Assembly: GCA_040880365.1 (NCBI GenBank)
Contig: JBBDIO010000248.1
Location: 1-13,100, forward strand
Direction of reading: 5' to 3'
Source: JBBDIO01 sp040880365
Lineage (GTDB): Bacteria > Chloroflexota > Anaerolineae > Caldilineales > Caldilineaceae
DNA: 13,100 nt
Shown here: piece after piece, positions 12,419 through 13,100 of the stretch
Layout of the letters: every line of letters begins with the position of its first letter
Numbering within the stretch: position 1 is the stretch's first letter
Translations under genes and position numbers: made by a program
The notes under the pieces: model-generated
The model's database searches: none
What the model saw: the letters and a program-made list of their open reading frames with translations, nothing else
Told to the model about the DNA's origin: nothing

Positions 12419-13100
12419 TTATGTGAGGCGGGCGAGCACCTCGTGGATCTTGACCATCGCCAGGGTATCGCGCTCGCAATAGGCGCGTAGCCCTGCCGCG
12501 AGCTGCGCGCGTCGGGCAGAATCGGTCTCGCCCAGCATGGCACGCCACACAATTTGTGCTTCGTCGCCGCGCTGCACAGCCAGGTCGTCATAGCTCAATT
12601 CGGGCACCAGCACGGGCAGCACGCGCTTGATGGATTTGGAATTGAGAAAGCGAGGATGATCGTAGCTGCGGCGGATGAGCGCCAGTTGATCCCAGAGGCG
12701 CGCCTGGATATTCTCCAGAGGCGGGGCGTGCTGGGGCAGGGCGGCTGCCAGATCGCGCAACACGCCCCGTTCAAACGACGCATTGTAGACAATCACCGAA
12801 CCGGCGCGGCCCAGATCGCGCACCAATTGGTATGCCAGGCTGGGGCGCGGGTCGGTTTGGTCTTCGTGGAGATATTCCCGATGCTCCATGCGCCCGTCGG
12901 CATGTAGGATGTGACAGCTATACTGGAATGGATAGTTCTGGTAGGGGCGCATACCGTCCAGATGGGGGATGGCAGGACTATAGGTCTCGAAGTCAAAGAA
13001 GTAGAGGGGAAAGCGCAGCCCGCGCAGGGCTTGCCCAATGTCATGGCGGTCGATGCGCGGCGTATCGTTGCGGATAAACTCGACATAGGCGCGCTGGGCG
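12419..13100 (-). CDS. DUF2779-like DEDD exonuclease domain protein (5' end beyond the window)
   Basis: The frame is open to the right edge; 226 C-terminal residues are visible and the start lies outside. FPLYFFDFETYSPAIPHLDG gives the first acidic pair (Asp and Glu in DFET). It is followed by RPYQNYPFQYSCHI, a segment I associate with DUF2779 proteins. VIVYNASFERGVL and YCERDTLAMVKIHE supply the later motifs of an RNase-H-like DEDD exonuclease. These four blocks in this order match the C-terminal domain of DUF2779 proteins, whose N-terminal half often carries a Cas4/PD-(D/E)XK-like nuclease; that half would be off the window. Substrate and role are unknown. The OLD-like ATPase gene follows on the same strand. 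An internal ATG at 12952 is not the start, because the DFET motif lies before it. Confidence 0.82.
   Translation of the reverse strand, partial: AQRAYVEFIRNDTPRIDRHDIGQALRGLRFPLYFFDFETYSPAIPHLDGMRPYQNYPFQYSCHILHADGRMEHREYLHEDQTDPRPSLAYQLVRDLGRAGSVIVYNASFERGVLRDLAAALPQHAPPLENIQARLWDQLALIRRSYDHPRFLNSKSIKRVLPVLVPELSYDDLAVQRGDEAQIVWRAMLGETDSARRAQLAAGLRAYCERDTLAMVKIHEVLARLT

Noticed and set aside
10304..13100. Gabija defence system
   Set aside because: The OLD-like protein resembles GajA in domain order, but no UvrD/GajB-like helicase is next to it; the neighbour is a DEDD nuclease and the other flank is an ABC importer.

Overview
The window reads as chromosomal DNA of a free-living bacterium of moderately high GC (roughly mid-50s percent by eye). 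The best guess for the lineage is Chloroflexota (Anaerolineae or Caldilineae-like). The guess rests on three features: a sugar-type ABC importer whose binding protein has a twin-arginine lipoprotein signal followed by an Ala/Pro/Ser-rich linker; a long receiver-PAS-PAS-kinase protein; and a CYTH protein with a CHAD-like start. No rRNA, tRNA or other phylogenetic marker is present, so this is inference. I found no tRNA, rRNA, CRISPR array, IS element or integrase.

Layout. Positions 1-357 hold no supported gene. A minus-strand M14-type zinc amidohydrolase (succinylglutamate desuccinylase/aspartoacylase family) lies at 358-1392 and is divergent from a plus-strand pair. The pair is a large hybrid sensor kinase (1714-4320) and, 24 nt later, a CYTH-domain protein (4345-5346). 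The CYTH frame is stopped by a TAG just as a CHAD-like helix begins. The same frame then stays open for 48 more codons to 5493, followed by a bidirectional terminator at 5524-5567.

Next come minus-strand genes. A small lipoprotein (5589-6134) stands alone. Upstream of it in transcription order is an ABC importer unit: UgpA/MalF-like permease (8972-9916), UgpE/MalG-like permease (7974-8879) and UgpB-like binding protein (6452-7807). No ATPase is encoded in the window, so the importer probably borrows a shared one. The spacer before this unit (9917-10303) is dense in inverted repeats and may be its control region.

The right end carries two minus-strand nuclease-type genes. A DUF2779-like DEDD exonuclease domain protein (12419 to beyond the right edge, N-terminal part missing) is followed by an OLD-family ATPase with a TOPRIM nuclease domain (10304-12265). 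This pair is the best candidate for a less-described system, perhaps DNA repair or phage defence. It does not match Gabija, because no UvrD-like helicase is visible.

A recurring oddity is a 12-bp-periodic coding repeat (four residues per unit) in low-complexity parts of two unrelated proteins: the CYTH protein (twice) and the OLD-like ATPase.
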